From positions 1 to 64,000 of the forward strand of contig NZ_WWCP01000014.1 of the NCBI RefSeq assembly GCF_009857505.1: a stretch of 64,000 nt of DNA. Reading direction: 5' to 3'. Under the pieces are notes generated by a model. That model was given only the letters and a program-made list of their open reading frames with translations. It was not told the origin of the DNA and ran no database searches. The stretch is from Duganella lactea. Its GTDB lineage: Bacteria; Pseudomonadota; Gammaproteobacteria; Burkholderiales; Burkholderiaceae_D. Positions 45,201 to 54,517 of the stretch are shown here, piece by piece (the stretch's first letter is position 1; every line of letters begins with the position of its first letter). Both the position numbers and the translations under genes were made by a program.

Positions 45201-46676
45201 TTAGTGATTGGTCGATTGCGGCAGCTCCGCGACCAGACGGAGTGAAACGGACAACTCGTCGAGCTGAAAATGCGGACGCAGGAACGACACCGCGCGGTAC
45301 ACGCCGGGGCGGCCGGCCACCTCCTGCACCTGCACCGAGGCCTCGCGCAGCGGGAACTGCGCCTTCTGTTCCTGGCTGGCGTTATCGTCCAGCAGGACGT
45401 ACTTCATCAGCCAGCGGTTGAGGAAGTCCTCGACGTTGGAGGCGGACGCGAAGCTGCCCACCTTATCGCGCATCATGGCTTTCATGTAGTGAGCAATCCG
45501 CGAAACGGCGAAGATGTACTGCAGTTGCGAGGACAGGACAGCGTTGGCGTTGGCCGCCTCGCTGTTGTACTTCTTCGCCTTCTGCGCCGACTGTGCGCCG
45601 AAGAAGGCGGCATAAGCCGTGTTTTTGCAGTGGACCAGCGAGATGAAGCCAAGGTCGCTCAACTCCTTCTCGCGGCGGTCGGTGATGGCGACTTCGGTCG
45701 GGCACTTGAGCGCCACCTCGCCCTCGCCGGTCTTGAAGGTGTGTGTCGGCAAGTCGTCCACCAGGCCACCACCTTCCACGCCGCGAATCGCCGCGCACCA
45801 GCCGAAATCGTCGAAGGCCATGGTCAGTTTGGCGCCAAAGGCGTACGTGGCGTTACACCACAGGTATTTCTGGTGATCGCTGCCGTCCACCTCTTCGACA
45901 AAATTAAACCCTTCCACCGTGGTGCCGTCGACCGGATTGAATGGCAGGCGGCCGAGGAAACGCGGCAGCGTCAGGCCGACGTAGCGCGAATCTTCGGATT
46001 CACGGAATGCCTTCCACTTCGCGTACTCCACTGTGTCGAATACTTTCGACAGGTCGCGCGGCTTGGACAAGTCGCCATAACTTTCCAGGCCAAACAGCTC
46101 GGGCGAGGCGGCCGTGATGAAGGGCGCGTGCGAGGCCGCCGCCACGTGCGACATCTGCTCGATGAAATACATGTCTTCCGGCTGCCGCGAAATTTCAAAG
46201 TCGCCCACCAGTACATCCTCGCCAAGACTGGTGCGCAGCAGCTTGGCCAGATCCTGCGCTTCGGAGCGCAGCGAACCACTCAGGTTGTTTTGCTTGCTCA
46301 GGTCTGACAGCGCCTTGGTCGACAGGCGAAGGCCACTAACGGCGATGATGCTGTTCCCCAGCTTGTCGGCCGGATCGCGCTGCAATGCCTCCTGCGCATT
46401 CAGGATCGCCTCGCCGTAGCTGGCGCGGTCAAACTTGATCTGTGCGATCTGCAGCCAGGGCGTTTTGTCGGCGGGATAGTTGGCGGCGGCACTTTTCAGG
46501 ATGCCTTGCGCCTTGTCGGTCTGTCCCGAAGCCAGCGCGGTGTCGGCGTCCGCGAGTGCGTTCTCCAGTGTTGCGGCTTGCGGTTTCTCAGTACGCACGC
46601 TGACGCCATCCGTCGCGCATGCTGTCAACAGCAGCAGGCTCGCGATGCAAGGCAGCGTTGATGTGGAAATGCCCAT
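45201..46676 (-). CDS. TPR lipoprotein fused in frame to the C-terminal two thirds of TssC
   Basis: A 491-residue fusion. Residues 1-20 are a lipoprotein signal (lipobox LLTAC, Cys20; AAGGAG seven bases before the ATG at 46676). Residues 30-150 are a TPR-like helical protein (TPWLQIAQIKFDRASYGEAI, AQEALQRDPADKLGNSI) known as the neighbour of tssB in many betaproteobacterial T6SS loci. From about residue 155 the sequence is TssC from its LVGDFEISRQPED motif to the end (SEDSRYVGLTLPRFLGRLP, CPTEVAITDRREKELSDLGF). The TssC N-terminus (about 170 residues) and all of TssB are missing. The product cannot form a normal sheath. Confidence 0.85.
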   Translation of the reverse strand: MGISTSTLPCIASLLLLTACATDGVSVRTEKPQAATLENALADADTALASGQTDKAQGILKSAAANYPADKTPWLQIAQIKFDRASYGEAILNAQEALQRDPADKLGNSIIAVSGLRLSTKALSDLSKQNNLSGSLRSEAQDLAKLLRTSLGEDVLVGDFEISRQPEDMYFIEQMSHVAAASHAPFITAASPELFGLESYGDLSKPRDLSKVFDTVEYAKWKAFRESEDSRYVGLTLPRFLGRLPFNPVDGTTVEGFNFVEEVDGSDHQKYLWCNATYAFGAKLTMAFDDFGWCAAIRGVEGGGLVDDLPTHTFKTGEGEVALKCPTEVAITDRREKELSDLGFISLVHCKNTAYAAFFGAQSAQKAKKYNSEAANANAVLSSQLQYIFAVSRIAHYMKAMMRDKVGSFASASNVEDFLNRWLMKYVLLDDNASQEQKAQFPLREASVQVQEVAGRPGVYRAVSFLRPHFQLDELSVSLRLVAELPQSTNH

Positions 46677-46865
46677 CGGTTTTCTCCTTTTGCTAACCAG
46701 GTGAGAAGATGGCCAGTATTCATGAAATGCAGGCATCATCAATTGCGCTTACTCAAGCAGGGTCTTCTTTTCCCTTTGCTTGCGCCTACTCAAACATAAG
46801 CATCGCGGCTTTCGCTCTAATGGATGGATAGGGATCGGTACCAGCGAATCAACAAAGGAGAAAGC

Positions 46866-48212
46866 ATGAGCATTCCATCCAAGGTACTGTGGGGCGAAGG
46901 CTTGTTCCTGCGCCCGCAGCATTTCCAACAGCAGGACCAGTATCACGAAGCCCGCTTGCATCACACCTTGCAGGCGCTGCATCCCTACCTTTGGGGGGTG
47001 CGCGAAATGACCTGGGATTGGGATGCGCTGAAGGCGGGGAAGCTGCGGCTTGAATCGCTGTCGTTGATTTTCCGTGACGGCGAGATCATCGACGCGCCAT
47101 TCAGCACGCCGCTACCGCCAACGGTGGACCTGTCACGCATCCCCGACAGCGTGCTGGAAGTGACCTGGCATGCCGCCCTGCCCTCGCTGGCGCCCGGCGG
47201 CGGCAATGCCGCGTCCATCGGCGAGCCGCATAGCGGCGCGCGCTACGGCCAGGACAGCCGCGACATGGCGGACCTTTACACACAAGCCGTCGGCGCCGAG
47301 GTCACTTTTCTGAAAAGCTCGGTGCGGCTGCTGTCGGACCTTGAGCCGCTGGGCGCATTCGAGTGCGTGCCGGTGATACGACTGCGGCGCACAGTCACCG
47401 GTGGCTTCGAGCCCGATCCTTCGTTCATCCCGCCAGGTCTGTCGATCGCCGGTACGCCAGCGCTCAAGGCCATGCTGGACCGGCTGCTGGACGCACTGCA
47501 AGCCAAGGTGCAATCGCTGCAAGGCCACATGCGTGAACCTAGCCGTAATGTGATCGAATTCCGCTCCGGCGATGTGTCGTCATTCTGGCTGCTGCACACC
47601 GTCAGCACATCGGCGGCGGCGCTGATGCATTACACGCGCAATCCCGAGCTGCATCCGGAGCGATTGTTCGAGGCGCTGCTCGCGCTGGCGGGCGCGATGA
47701 TGACCTACTCAAAACAGTACGCGCTGATCGACCTGCCGGGCTACCTGCACGAAGATCCGGCGCAGTGCTTCGCGCCGCTGGACGGCATCATCCGCGACCT
47801 GCTGGACACGGTCATCTCGACCAAATACTTCTCCATCGCGCTCACCGAAGAGAAACCCAGCTACCACCTGGGCAAGCTCGATTCCGGCAAGATCGATCAG
47901 CGGACCACGCTGTACCTTGCCGTCAGCGCCGCGTTGCCGGCGCTGGAACTGGTGGAGGTGGTGCCGTTGCGCGTCAAGGTCGGCGCGCCCGACGATGTGG
48001 AGAAATGCGTGCTGTCAGCGATGCCGGGCGTGAAGCTGGCGCATGCGCCGCAAGTACCGGCGGCGATCCCGGTTCAACCGGATACCTATTACTTCGCACT
48101 GGAGGGTAAAGGCATGTTATATGAACAGATGCTCAAAGCGCAGTCGATCTCGATCTACGTGCCGGCCGGCATACGCGACCTGCGCCTCAACCTGATCGCG
48201 GTGACAGCATGA
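46866..48212 (+). CDS. tssK: T6SS baseplate protein TssK
   Basis: Links the baseplate to the membrane complex. 448 residues, start at 46866 after AAAGGAG. Landmarks: VLWGEGLFLRPQHFQQQDQYHE at the N-terminus, LHPERLFEALLALAGAMMTY in the middle and the C-terminal SISIYVPAGIRDLRLNLIAV. The divergent 189-base gap towards the tssC fusion must carry the promoters of both T6SS halves. The stop overlaps tssL by four bases. Confidence 0.95.
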   Translation: MSIPSKVLWGEGLFLRPQHFQQQDQYHEARLHHTLQALHPYLWGVREMTWDWDALKAGKLRLESLSLIFRDGEIIDAPFSTPLPPTVDLSRIPDSVLEVTWHAALPSLAPGGGNAASIGEPHSGARYGQDSRDMADLYTQAVGAEVTFLKSSVRLLSDLEPLGAFECVPVIRLRRTVTGGFEPDPSFIPPGLSIAGTPALKAMLDRLLDALQAKVQSLQGHMREPSRNVIEFRSGDVSSFWLLHTVSTSAAALMHYTRNPELHPERLFEALLALAGAMMTYSKQYALIDLPGYLHEDPAQCFAPLDGIIRDLLDTVISTKYFSIALTEEKPSYHLGKLDSGKIDQRTTLYLAVSAALPALELVEVVPLRVKVGAPDDVEKCVLSAMPGVKLAHAPQVPAAIPVQPDTYYFALEGKGMLYEQMLKAQSISIYVPAGIRDLRLNLIAVTA

Positions 48213-48991
48213 CGTCCCAAGTCGAACGCCGCGCCATTCCAACGCTGATGGGCGGCCAGCGCAAACAGATCCAGCCAGGATACGACCACGTACAAACGCT
48301 GCTCGACCTGCTGCAGGAGGGCTTCTACCTGCTGTTCATGCTGAAGAACGGCAGCGTGCCGCCCGGCGAGGCCCCCTTCCTCGACACCATTACCGCCTAC
48401 CTGGCGGAGTTCGACCGGGAGGCACTCAAGCTGCGCGCACAGGGCGAAGATATCGACGCCGCCAAGTATGCGTTTTGCGCCGCGCTGGATGAAATCATCC
48501 TGTCGTCGCAGTTTCCGATGCGGCTGGCATGGGAGCGCCGTCCGCTGCAACTGGTAATCTTTGGCGACCAACTGGCGGGCGAGCACTTCTTCGACCGGCT
48601 CGAAGCGCTGCGCAGCGCCGGCGGCTCCAGGCTGCCGGCGCTGCAGGTGTTTCATATGTGCCTGTTGATCGGCTTTCGCGGCAAGTATGCGCTGGACGCC
48701 AGCGACAAACTGGCCTATCTCACCGCACGTTTGGGCGACGAGATCGCGCACATGCAGGGCAAGAGCAAGGGCTTTGCGCCGCAGGCGGAACGACCCGACC
48801 AGATTGTGCACAAGCTGCGTTCCAATACGCCGCTTTGGGCGGTGTCGGCGGTGTTTGGCGTGCTTGCCCTGGGGGCGTACATCGGGCTGGAAGCGGCCCT
48901 GTCGCACTCCACCGAGGAGACGCTGGCGACTTATTCGGGCTTGGTCAAGCTGGCGCCGCGCCCCGCCTACGTGACCATCACCCTGCCCTGA
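48209..48991 (+). CDS. tssL: T6SS membrane protein TssL (DotU/IcmH type)
   Basis: Inner-membrane partner of TssM. 260 residues: a cytoplasmic helical domain (about 30-205; YAFCAALDEIILSSQF, ALQVFHMCLLIGFRGKYAL) and one TM helix near the C-terminus (about 212-232, LWAVSAVFGVLALGAYIGL). It is the short form, without the OmpA domain found in some homologues. An OmpA-type gene lies next to it on the opposite strand and may do that job. Confidence 0.93.
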   Translation: MTSQVERRAIPTLMGGQRKQIQPGYDHVQTLLDLLQEGFYLLFMLKNGSVPPGEAPFLDTITAYLAEFDREALKLRAQGEDIDAAKYAFCAALDEIILSSQFPMRLAWERRPLQLVIFGDQLAGEHFFDRLEALRSAGGSRLPALQVFHMCLLIGFRGKYALDASDKLAYLTARLGDEIAHMQGKSKGFAPQAERPDQIVHKLRSNTPLWAVSAVFGVLALGAYIGLEAALSHSTEETLATYSGLVKLAPRPAYVTITLP

Positions 48992-49747
48992 CTATTGCGC
49001 CACGCGGAACTCGATGCGGCGATTCCGCGCCCGGCCATCCGCCTTGGTGTTGTCGGCCACGGGGCGGTCTGGCCCCTGACCGGATACCAGCACCATGTCC
49101 TGGCTGATGCCCTTTACGGCCAGGTAAGTGCGCACCGCCTCGGCGCGCGCCTGGCTGAGCGCCAGATTGGTGTCGCGAAGGCCAACGTTGTCGGTGTGGC
49201 CGATCACCTCCACTTTCTTGCCCTTGACCTTTTGCAGCGCGCCGGCCATGTCGTCGAGGATGGCCTGGCCGGATGGTGTCAGCGTCGCCTTGCCGCTGTC
49301 GAATTCGATAATGCGCCTGGCCAGTGTGTCGTCCAGCAAATTCTGCTCGGCGGCGCTTACACGCAGGCCGTTGTTGACAGTGTAATTGGGATTGAGGCTG
49401 GTGGCGATGTCGCTGGCGATCTGCTGCCGCTGCGCTTCATTGGCCACCTCGCCGCGCACGGTGACGTTGGTGCCGTCGATTTTCAGTTCGCCTTTGCTGA
49501 TCAGCTTCAGATTCGGCGCGATCAGCTTTTGCACGTAGCCGTTCCAGTTTGGCGGCAGCGACACCTGGGCGATGGTCACCTGGTCGACCACGCGCTCGGC
49601 GCCGTACAGCGCGCGCACGCTGGCCAGCAAGGCCGCCTTGCTACCCTCGTCCGGTACGGCGCCGGTGACCAGAATCTGGCCTGGCATTTGTGCTACCGCC
49701 CAAGTGCTGGCCGACAGCAGTGCGATCACGATCATTTGCCTGCGCAT
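48992..49747 (-). CDS. OmpA-family protein with BON-like repeats, T6SS-linked
   Basis: A 251-residue exported protein (signal peptide to about residue 19). The first part (25-130) has beta-alpha repeats of BON type (GSKAALLASVRALYGAERVVDQVTI, GTNVTVRGEVANEAQRQQ). The C-terminal OmpA domain binds peptidoglycan (FDSGKATLTPSGQAILDDM, IGHTDNVGLRDTNLALSQARAEAV). It is the third gene of the tssM-tagF-ompA group and could anchor the complex to the wall, since this TssL has no OmpA domain. Confidence 0.85.
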   Translation of the reverse strand: MRRQMIVIALLSASTWAVAQMPGQILVTGAVPDEGSKAALLASVRALYGAERVVDQVTIAQVSLPPNWNGYVQKLIAPNLKLISKGELKIDGTNVTVRGEVANEAQRQQIASDIATSLNPNYTVNNGLRVSAAEQNLLDDTLARRIIEFDSGKATLTPSGQAILDDMAGALQKVKGKKVEVIGHTDNVGLRDTNLALSQARAEAVRTYLAVKGISQDMVLVSGQGPDRPVADNTKADGRARNRRIEFRVAQ

Positions 49748-49760
49748 GGCGGGGCTCCTT

Positions 49761-50720
49761 TCAGACGAAGGTTTCATGGAACAGCGCTTGTGCCGAGCGC
49801 AGCGAGAGCTGGCCTTGTTCGAGATAGGCCGAGAGTTTTTGCACATCCGGGTCGCCGGCAATCAGTTCGTCAACCCAGCCGGCGTAGTCGAAGCTGATCT
49901 GGTGATCGGCTGCGCTTTGCGGATCGATGATGGCGGCCAGCGTTTCCGAAGCGGCGCCGCCGAAACCGATGATCAGTGACGGACGGCCGGCCAGCTCGGC
50001 GACGAACAGGCTGAGTTCAAAATCGGATGGCTGCAGAAATGGCGCAATCAGGTCCAGCCAGAAGGCGGCCACCAGATAGCGCTGGCGGCCTGCCTGCGGC
50101 AGCGGCAGCACCAGGCTTTTGTCCAGCCGTTCGGCGCCGCTGCGACGCACCGGCTGTAGCAACAGGCCGATAGCCAGGATCGTCCGGCGCACAGAGGCGC
50201 TGGACAGCAAGGCCTCCAGTGCGCCGATGTTGTGGCAATCAAGGAAGTCGAGAAAGGCCTCATCGTGCTGCTCATCGATGTCGATGCGGGCAGTGGACAA
50301 GGCCTGCAAGGCGGCGTCGGGATCGGCGGCGGAGAACACCTCCGCACCGCGCAGATTCAGTTCATCCCACAGCGGTGCGAGGATCAACGGGCTGCGGGGG
50401 AGGAAGGTGGCGGGCGTTGCCACCTCGATGGCGGTCATGGTCAGAAACGGATAGCGGCGCTGGGAGCTGTCGCTGCTGGCGGCCAGACTTCCGGCGATGG
50501 CGCGCCGGCTGCGGGTGCCGACGAAGGCAAAACTCAGCGGCTGCATGGCGTCGTATTTCAACTTCCAGCGCGGGTCCGCGCTCAACACATTCATGACTTC
50601 GGCCAGCCAGTCGTCCAGCAGACCAGCCAGGGCGACGTTATCCGCACTCTTGATGAAATCCGCCCGCGTCGGCAGCTTGCCGAAGTAGCCGATGCGCACC
50701 GCCTGCGCACCGCGCTTCAT
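49761..50720 (-). CDS. tagF: T6SS-associated protein TagF
   Basis: A 319-residue protein whose first ~170 residues are the TagF/SciT domain (IGYFGKLPTRADFIK, FAFVGTRSRRAIAG, RYPFLTMTAIEV). TagF acts as a post-translational brake on T6SS in Pseudomonas and Agrobacterium. Its ATG overlaps the tssM stop by four bases. The C-terminal 140 residues are less conserved. Confidence 0.88.
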   Translation of the reverse strand: MKRGAQAVRIGYFGKLPTRADFIKSADNVALAGLLDDWLAEVMNVLSADPRWKLKYDAMQPLSFAFVGTRSRRAIAGSLAASSDSSQRRYPFLTMTAIEVATPATFLPRSPLILAPLWDELNLRGAEVFSAADPDAALQALSTARIDIDEQHDEAFLDFLDCHNIGALEALLSSASVRRTILAIGLLLQPVRRSGAERLDKSLVLPLPQAGRQRYLVAAFWLDLIAPFLQPSDFELSLFVAELAGRPSLIIGFGGAASETLAAIIDPQSAADHQISFDYAGWVDELIAGDPDVQKLSAYLEQGQLSLRSAQALFHETFV

Positions 50721-53700
50721 TGCGCCGCTCCCACTTGCGCCGTCGCCGCTACCGATGGTTCCGGCGGCGCGCCAACAATGGTTTCAGGCAGACGCATGCC
50801 GTGGAAGCCTTGGTCCTGCGGCGCGCTGGCGCCGCTTTCCGGACTGCTGATAATCTTCAGCCCCATGGACACCGTGATCGCGCCGCTGGTCCAGCGCAGT
50901 TCAAACACCCCGCCATCGCGCTTCTGCTTTGCCGCCACATCGATCATGCGCTTCAGGCCAAACTGCCCCGGTTCGTTGAACACATCGACGCTACGACCAT
51001 CCAGCGCCACCGCCGAAATCCGCGCCCCCGGTGCACCCTGCGGACTCGGATGCACCATGTTCGCCCACTGTACCGGGGTATTCCGGTAGCGCAGCTGCTG
51101 GCCATCTATCTCCACCGTATATTCCAGCGTTCCCGGCGCCGGCATAGGCTGGATCTGAAACACCGTCTGCGCCACCGACGCCGGAGCCAAGCCACCCGCG
51201 CCTATCGGCGCCACCCAGCCGGGAAATCGCTGTATCGTCTGCGACGACAGCGTGATGCCCATATCAGCCCAGGTGCGCGGCGCCAGCACGTCGCCGCGCC
51301 GCAGCACCAATGGGCCCAGCGTGGTGGTGGCGAACTTCGCCACCAGTCCATCCGGTCCGAAAAACTGCGCAATCTCCGTGCTGGCCGCCTCGATGCGCGC
51401 GGTCGGCGAGAACGGATACTTGTTGGCCAGCATTTGCTGGAACGGCTCGTAGACCTGCGCCAGCCAGGTCTTGTTGATCTCCGCCTCCGCCGGCACCACC
51501 AGCACCGCGAAGGTTTGCATCAGCGGCCGCACCAGCAACGGGCGAATCGCCAGCTTCTGCGCCTCCGTCATCCCGGTCAACATCTGCTCGTCCACATAGC
51601 GCAGCGCGTCAGCCAATTCCGATCCACTCCCCTCCAGGGTTTGCTGCATGAACTGGCGCGCGCCGGGGCCGGGATCGCCCTGGTTCTTCAGCTGATTCAG
51701 ACGGCCTCGCAACTTGGACAGCACGTCCATGTAGGCCCGCATCAACGACGCATCCTTATCCTTGGCCGCCACCAGCTTGCCGATGCCGGCGAACTCGCGT
51801 CCCACTGGCCCCAGGCCGGCGGCCGGCCGGTCCGCCGACAGATTGATATTGATCTGCGCCGGCGAGCGGCGCAACACACTGTACTTGATCCAGCTGATGA
51901 AGCCCGTCTGCGCCTCCTTTACCTGCGTGCTGGTCACCGTCGGGTTATCCCAGGAAGTCTGCTGATAAATAGCCGCCAGCAGCTTGGACAACGGCGAGGA
52001 CTGCGGATCGCCCAACCGGTTCATCGCCGTCACGGCGGCATCAAAGCCATTCAGGTTGGCGATGCTCACACCCTGCACAAACTTCTGCCACTCGCGCGCG
52101 TAATCGGCCTTGTACAAGTCGCTCAGCCCTTTCTGGATTTGCTCCGGACTGCCCTCCAGCGTCAGATCGTCGCGCGCGGCGCTCTTGAGCACCCAGTCCG
52201 TGCTTTGCAGTTCGCGGTTGGCCGCATTGCGGAAAGCATCCTGCACGAAGTTCTCCCAGGCTTCGCGGGTGTACGCCCCCGGCACCGCGTGGCTGCCGGT
52301 GACCAGAGTCTGATCCGCCTCGCCCACCATGCGCGCCACCGTCATCGCGGCGAAGCGCGTGTTGGCGCGGGCGCGGATATCGGCGTACACGCGCTCACGC
52401 GCAGGCATGCCGCGCACCACCCGACGCAGATTCTCGCGCGACTGATCCATCAGCGCCAGCTTCAGGTCGATGCGCGGCCATGCCGGATCGGGAAGCTGCG
52501 CCAGATAGAATGTCATCAGGCGCTCGGCGCTCTGGATCATCTGCTCGCGCGGCATGGCGCCGCGATTCTGCTCCAGCCACGCGCGCCAGTGACGCGGCAA
52601 CTGGTCATTCAGGTGGCTCGCCTCGGCGTGGGATTTATCGGCCAGCATCAGATAACTTTTCAGCGCGTTGTAGACGTCATCCACATTGGTCGGTGAGGCT
52701 TGCTGGAACTGCCCGCCTTCCGGCGGACGCGGTGCGCCGGAAGGTTGCAGCTCACCGGGGTGCGCATTCATTTCGGTCAGCAGCGCCTCCAGGTTTTCCA
52801 CCACCGGCGTCAGCATCACACTCTTCACGCCGGCGAAGTATTCCTCGCGCAGCTTGCGTTCCAGCGTCTCGCCCTGGTAGAGTCCCATGCGCAGCGACCA
52901 TGGTCGCGATTCACGATATTTTTCCAGTTGTCCGATGCGGTCCTGGATAATTTCCAGCGCCTCCAGCCGTGATTGCAGGTCCAGACGCTTGGCCTGCAGC
53001 TTGATCACCTTGTCGAGGTCCGCCTGCACATTGCTGACCAGTTGACGGTTGCCCATGTAGGACCAGCTCCAGCCGCCCAGCGAGGCGCCCAGCAGCAGCA
53101 CGGCACCAAAGAAGGCCGCATACTTCAGCCGCAGCTTGTTCTTGCTGGCGTATTGCGACACCAGGTCCCTGTCAGCGAAGATCACCTTGCGAAAAAGGTT
53201 CAGCAGGAAGAAGCCGGAATGGCCCGCGCCGGCCACCGCCGCCGCATCCGGCGCGGCCAGCGCGAAGCGCTTGGCGACACGCTGCGACTGCTCGCTCATC
53301 GGCATCCCTTCCTGCAAGGCGCTGGTGAAGTAGAAGCCGCGGAATACGGGCTTGAACTGAAACGGATTTTCTTCGAACAGCGTCACCAGAAAAGCACGCA
53401 GCGGCGCGCGGATCGTCGAGAACTCCAGCGGGAAGGTGAACACGCCAGGCTCCATGCGCTCGCGCCGTTGCTGGCCCATGGTGGCGATGCTCAGCGCCTT
53501 CAGGCCATCGCACAGCTCATCGAAAGCGTTATCGAAGAAGGCCAACACCTGCTGGCTGCCGGTCTTGCGTTGATACGGCATGGTGGCGCCCCACACCCGT
53601 TCACGTTCCGCGCGTTCCGATTGGGCGAAGAATTCGCCGAAGCCCGCGATCAGGTCCGCCTTGGTAAACACCACGTACACCGGCGCAAACACCTCCAGCC

Positions 53701-54418
53701 GCTCGATCAGGTCCTGCACGCGCTTGCGCAGGCTACGCGCCAGCTTGATGCCGGCCTCCGGATCGTCACCGCGCAGCTCCGCGATGCTGACGGCGATGAT
53801 GATGCCGTTGACCGGTGCCCGGCGCCGGTACTTCTTCAACAGATCCAGAAAGCCGTGCCACTCCGCCCGGTGTTCGTCCTGCACCGAGTAGCGGCCAGCG
53901 GTATCGAGCAGAATGCCTTCAGTGGTAAAGAACCAGTCGCAGTTGCGCGTGCCGCCCACACCCTGCAGCACCTTGCCGTCGGCGAAGGGGAACTGCAGGC
54001 CGGAGTTGGTGATCGCCGTGCTTTTGCCGGCCGCCGGATTCCCGATGATCATGTACCAGGGCAGTTCGTACAAGGCGCGCGTGCCGGCGACGATGCCCAG
54101 CTTGGAACCCTTGATGGTGTCGATCGCTTTCAGCATCGCATCCCGGATCGCCTTGACCTCGGCGGCGGAGGGATCGGCGGCGGGCTCCGGCCGGCCAATG
54201 GCCTCGCCCAGTTGCTCCGATTCGCGCCGCGCCCGCCAACGGCGCCAGCCCCACACCGCGCCCGCCAGCGCCAGCATGACGGCGGTCGCCCCCAGCGCCC
54301 AGATCAGCGCCAGCTCCAGCACTTGCGCGCCGAGATAGAAGAAGGCCGCCATCGCCATCAAACCCATGATGGTGAGGTTGCGGCTGTCGGTCAGGAAGCT
54401 CCAGAGTCTGCGCAGCAT
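50717..54418 (-). CDS. tssM: T6SS membrane protein TssM (IcmF)
   Basis: Central inner-membrane and periplasmic channel protein. 1233 residues from the ATG at 54418. Two N-terminal TM helices (about 15-60), a cytoplasmic NTPase-like domain with Walker A GNPAAGKST at 126-134, a third TM around residue 440 (AAFFGAVLLLGASLGGWSWSY) and a large periplasmic part with the conserved C-terminal IcmF domain. The gene looks intact. It lies 99 bases after the M15 peptidase gene. Confidence 0.95.
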   Translation of the reverse strand: MLRRLWSFLTDSRNLTIMGLMAMAAFFYLGAQVLELALIWALGATAVMLALAGAVWGWRRWRARRESEQLGEAIGRPEPAADPSAAEVKAIRDAMLKAIDTIKGSKLGIVAGTRALYELPWYMIIGNPAAGKSTAITNSGLQFPFADGKVLQGVGGTRNCDWFFTTEGILLDTAGRYSVQDEHRAEWHGFLDLLKKYRRRAPVNGIIIAVSIAELRGDDPEAGIKLARSLRKRVQDLIERLEVFAPVYVVFTKADLIAGFGEFFAQSERAERERVWGATMPYQRKTGSQQVLAFFDNAFDELCDGLKALSIATMGQQRRERMEPGVFTFPLEFSTIRAPLRAFLVTLFEENPFQFKPVFRGFYFTSALQEGMPMSEQSQRVAKRFALAAPDAAAVAGAGHSGFFLLNLFRKVIFADRDLVSQYASKNKLRLKYAAFFGAVLLLGASLGGWSWSYMGNRQLVSNVQADLDKVIKLQAKRLDLQSRLEALEIIQDRIGQLEKYRESRPWSLRMGLYQGETLERKLREEYFAGVKSVMLTPVVENLEALLTEMNAHPGELQPSGAPRPPEGGQFQQASPTNVDDVYNALKSYLMLADKSHAEASHLNDQLPRHWRAWLEQNRGAMPREQMIQSAERLMTFYLAQLPDPAWPRIDLKLALMDQSRENLRRVVRGMPARERVYADIRARANTRFAAMTVARMVGEADQTLVTGSHAVPGAYTREAWENFVQDAFRNAANRELQSTDWVLKSAARDDLTLEGSPEQIQKGLSDLYKADYAREWQKFVQGVSIANLNGFDAAVTAMNRLGDPQSSPLSKLLAAIYQQTSWDNPTVTSTQVKEAQTGFISWIKYSVLRRSPAQININLSADRPAAGLGPVGREFAGIGKLVAAKDKDASLMRAYMDVLSKLRGRLNQLKNQGDPGPGARQFMQQTLEGSGSELADALRYVDEQMLTGMTEAQKLAIRPLLVRPLMQTFAVLVVPAEAEINKTWLAQVYEPFQQMLANKYPFSPTARIEAASTEIAQFFGPDGLVAKFATTTLGPLVLRRGDVLAPRTWADMGITLSSQTIQRFPGWVAPIGAGGLAPASVAQTVFQIQPMPAPGTLEYTVEIDGQQLRYRNTPVQWANMVHPSPQGAPGARISAVALDGRSVDVFNEPGQFGLKRMIDVAAKQKRDGGVFELRWTSGAITVSMGLKIISSPESGASAPQDQGFHGMRLPETIVGAPPEPSVAATAQVGAAQ

Positions 54419-54517
54419 AGATGGTGTCCGGCGAACACGGCGGCGCCCAGGCGACGGGCGGACCGATGCATGTTGCCACCAATAAAACCGGTAACTCTTG
54501 CGCAAAAACAATGGCGC

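Noticed and set aside
46677..46865. possible sigma-54 promoter in the divergent T6SS gap
   Set aside because: A GGCATCATCAATTGC stretch has GG and GC one base too far apart for a -24/-12 element.
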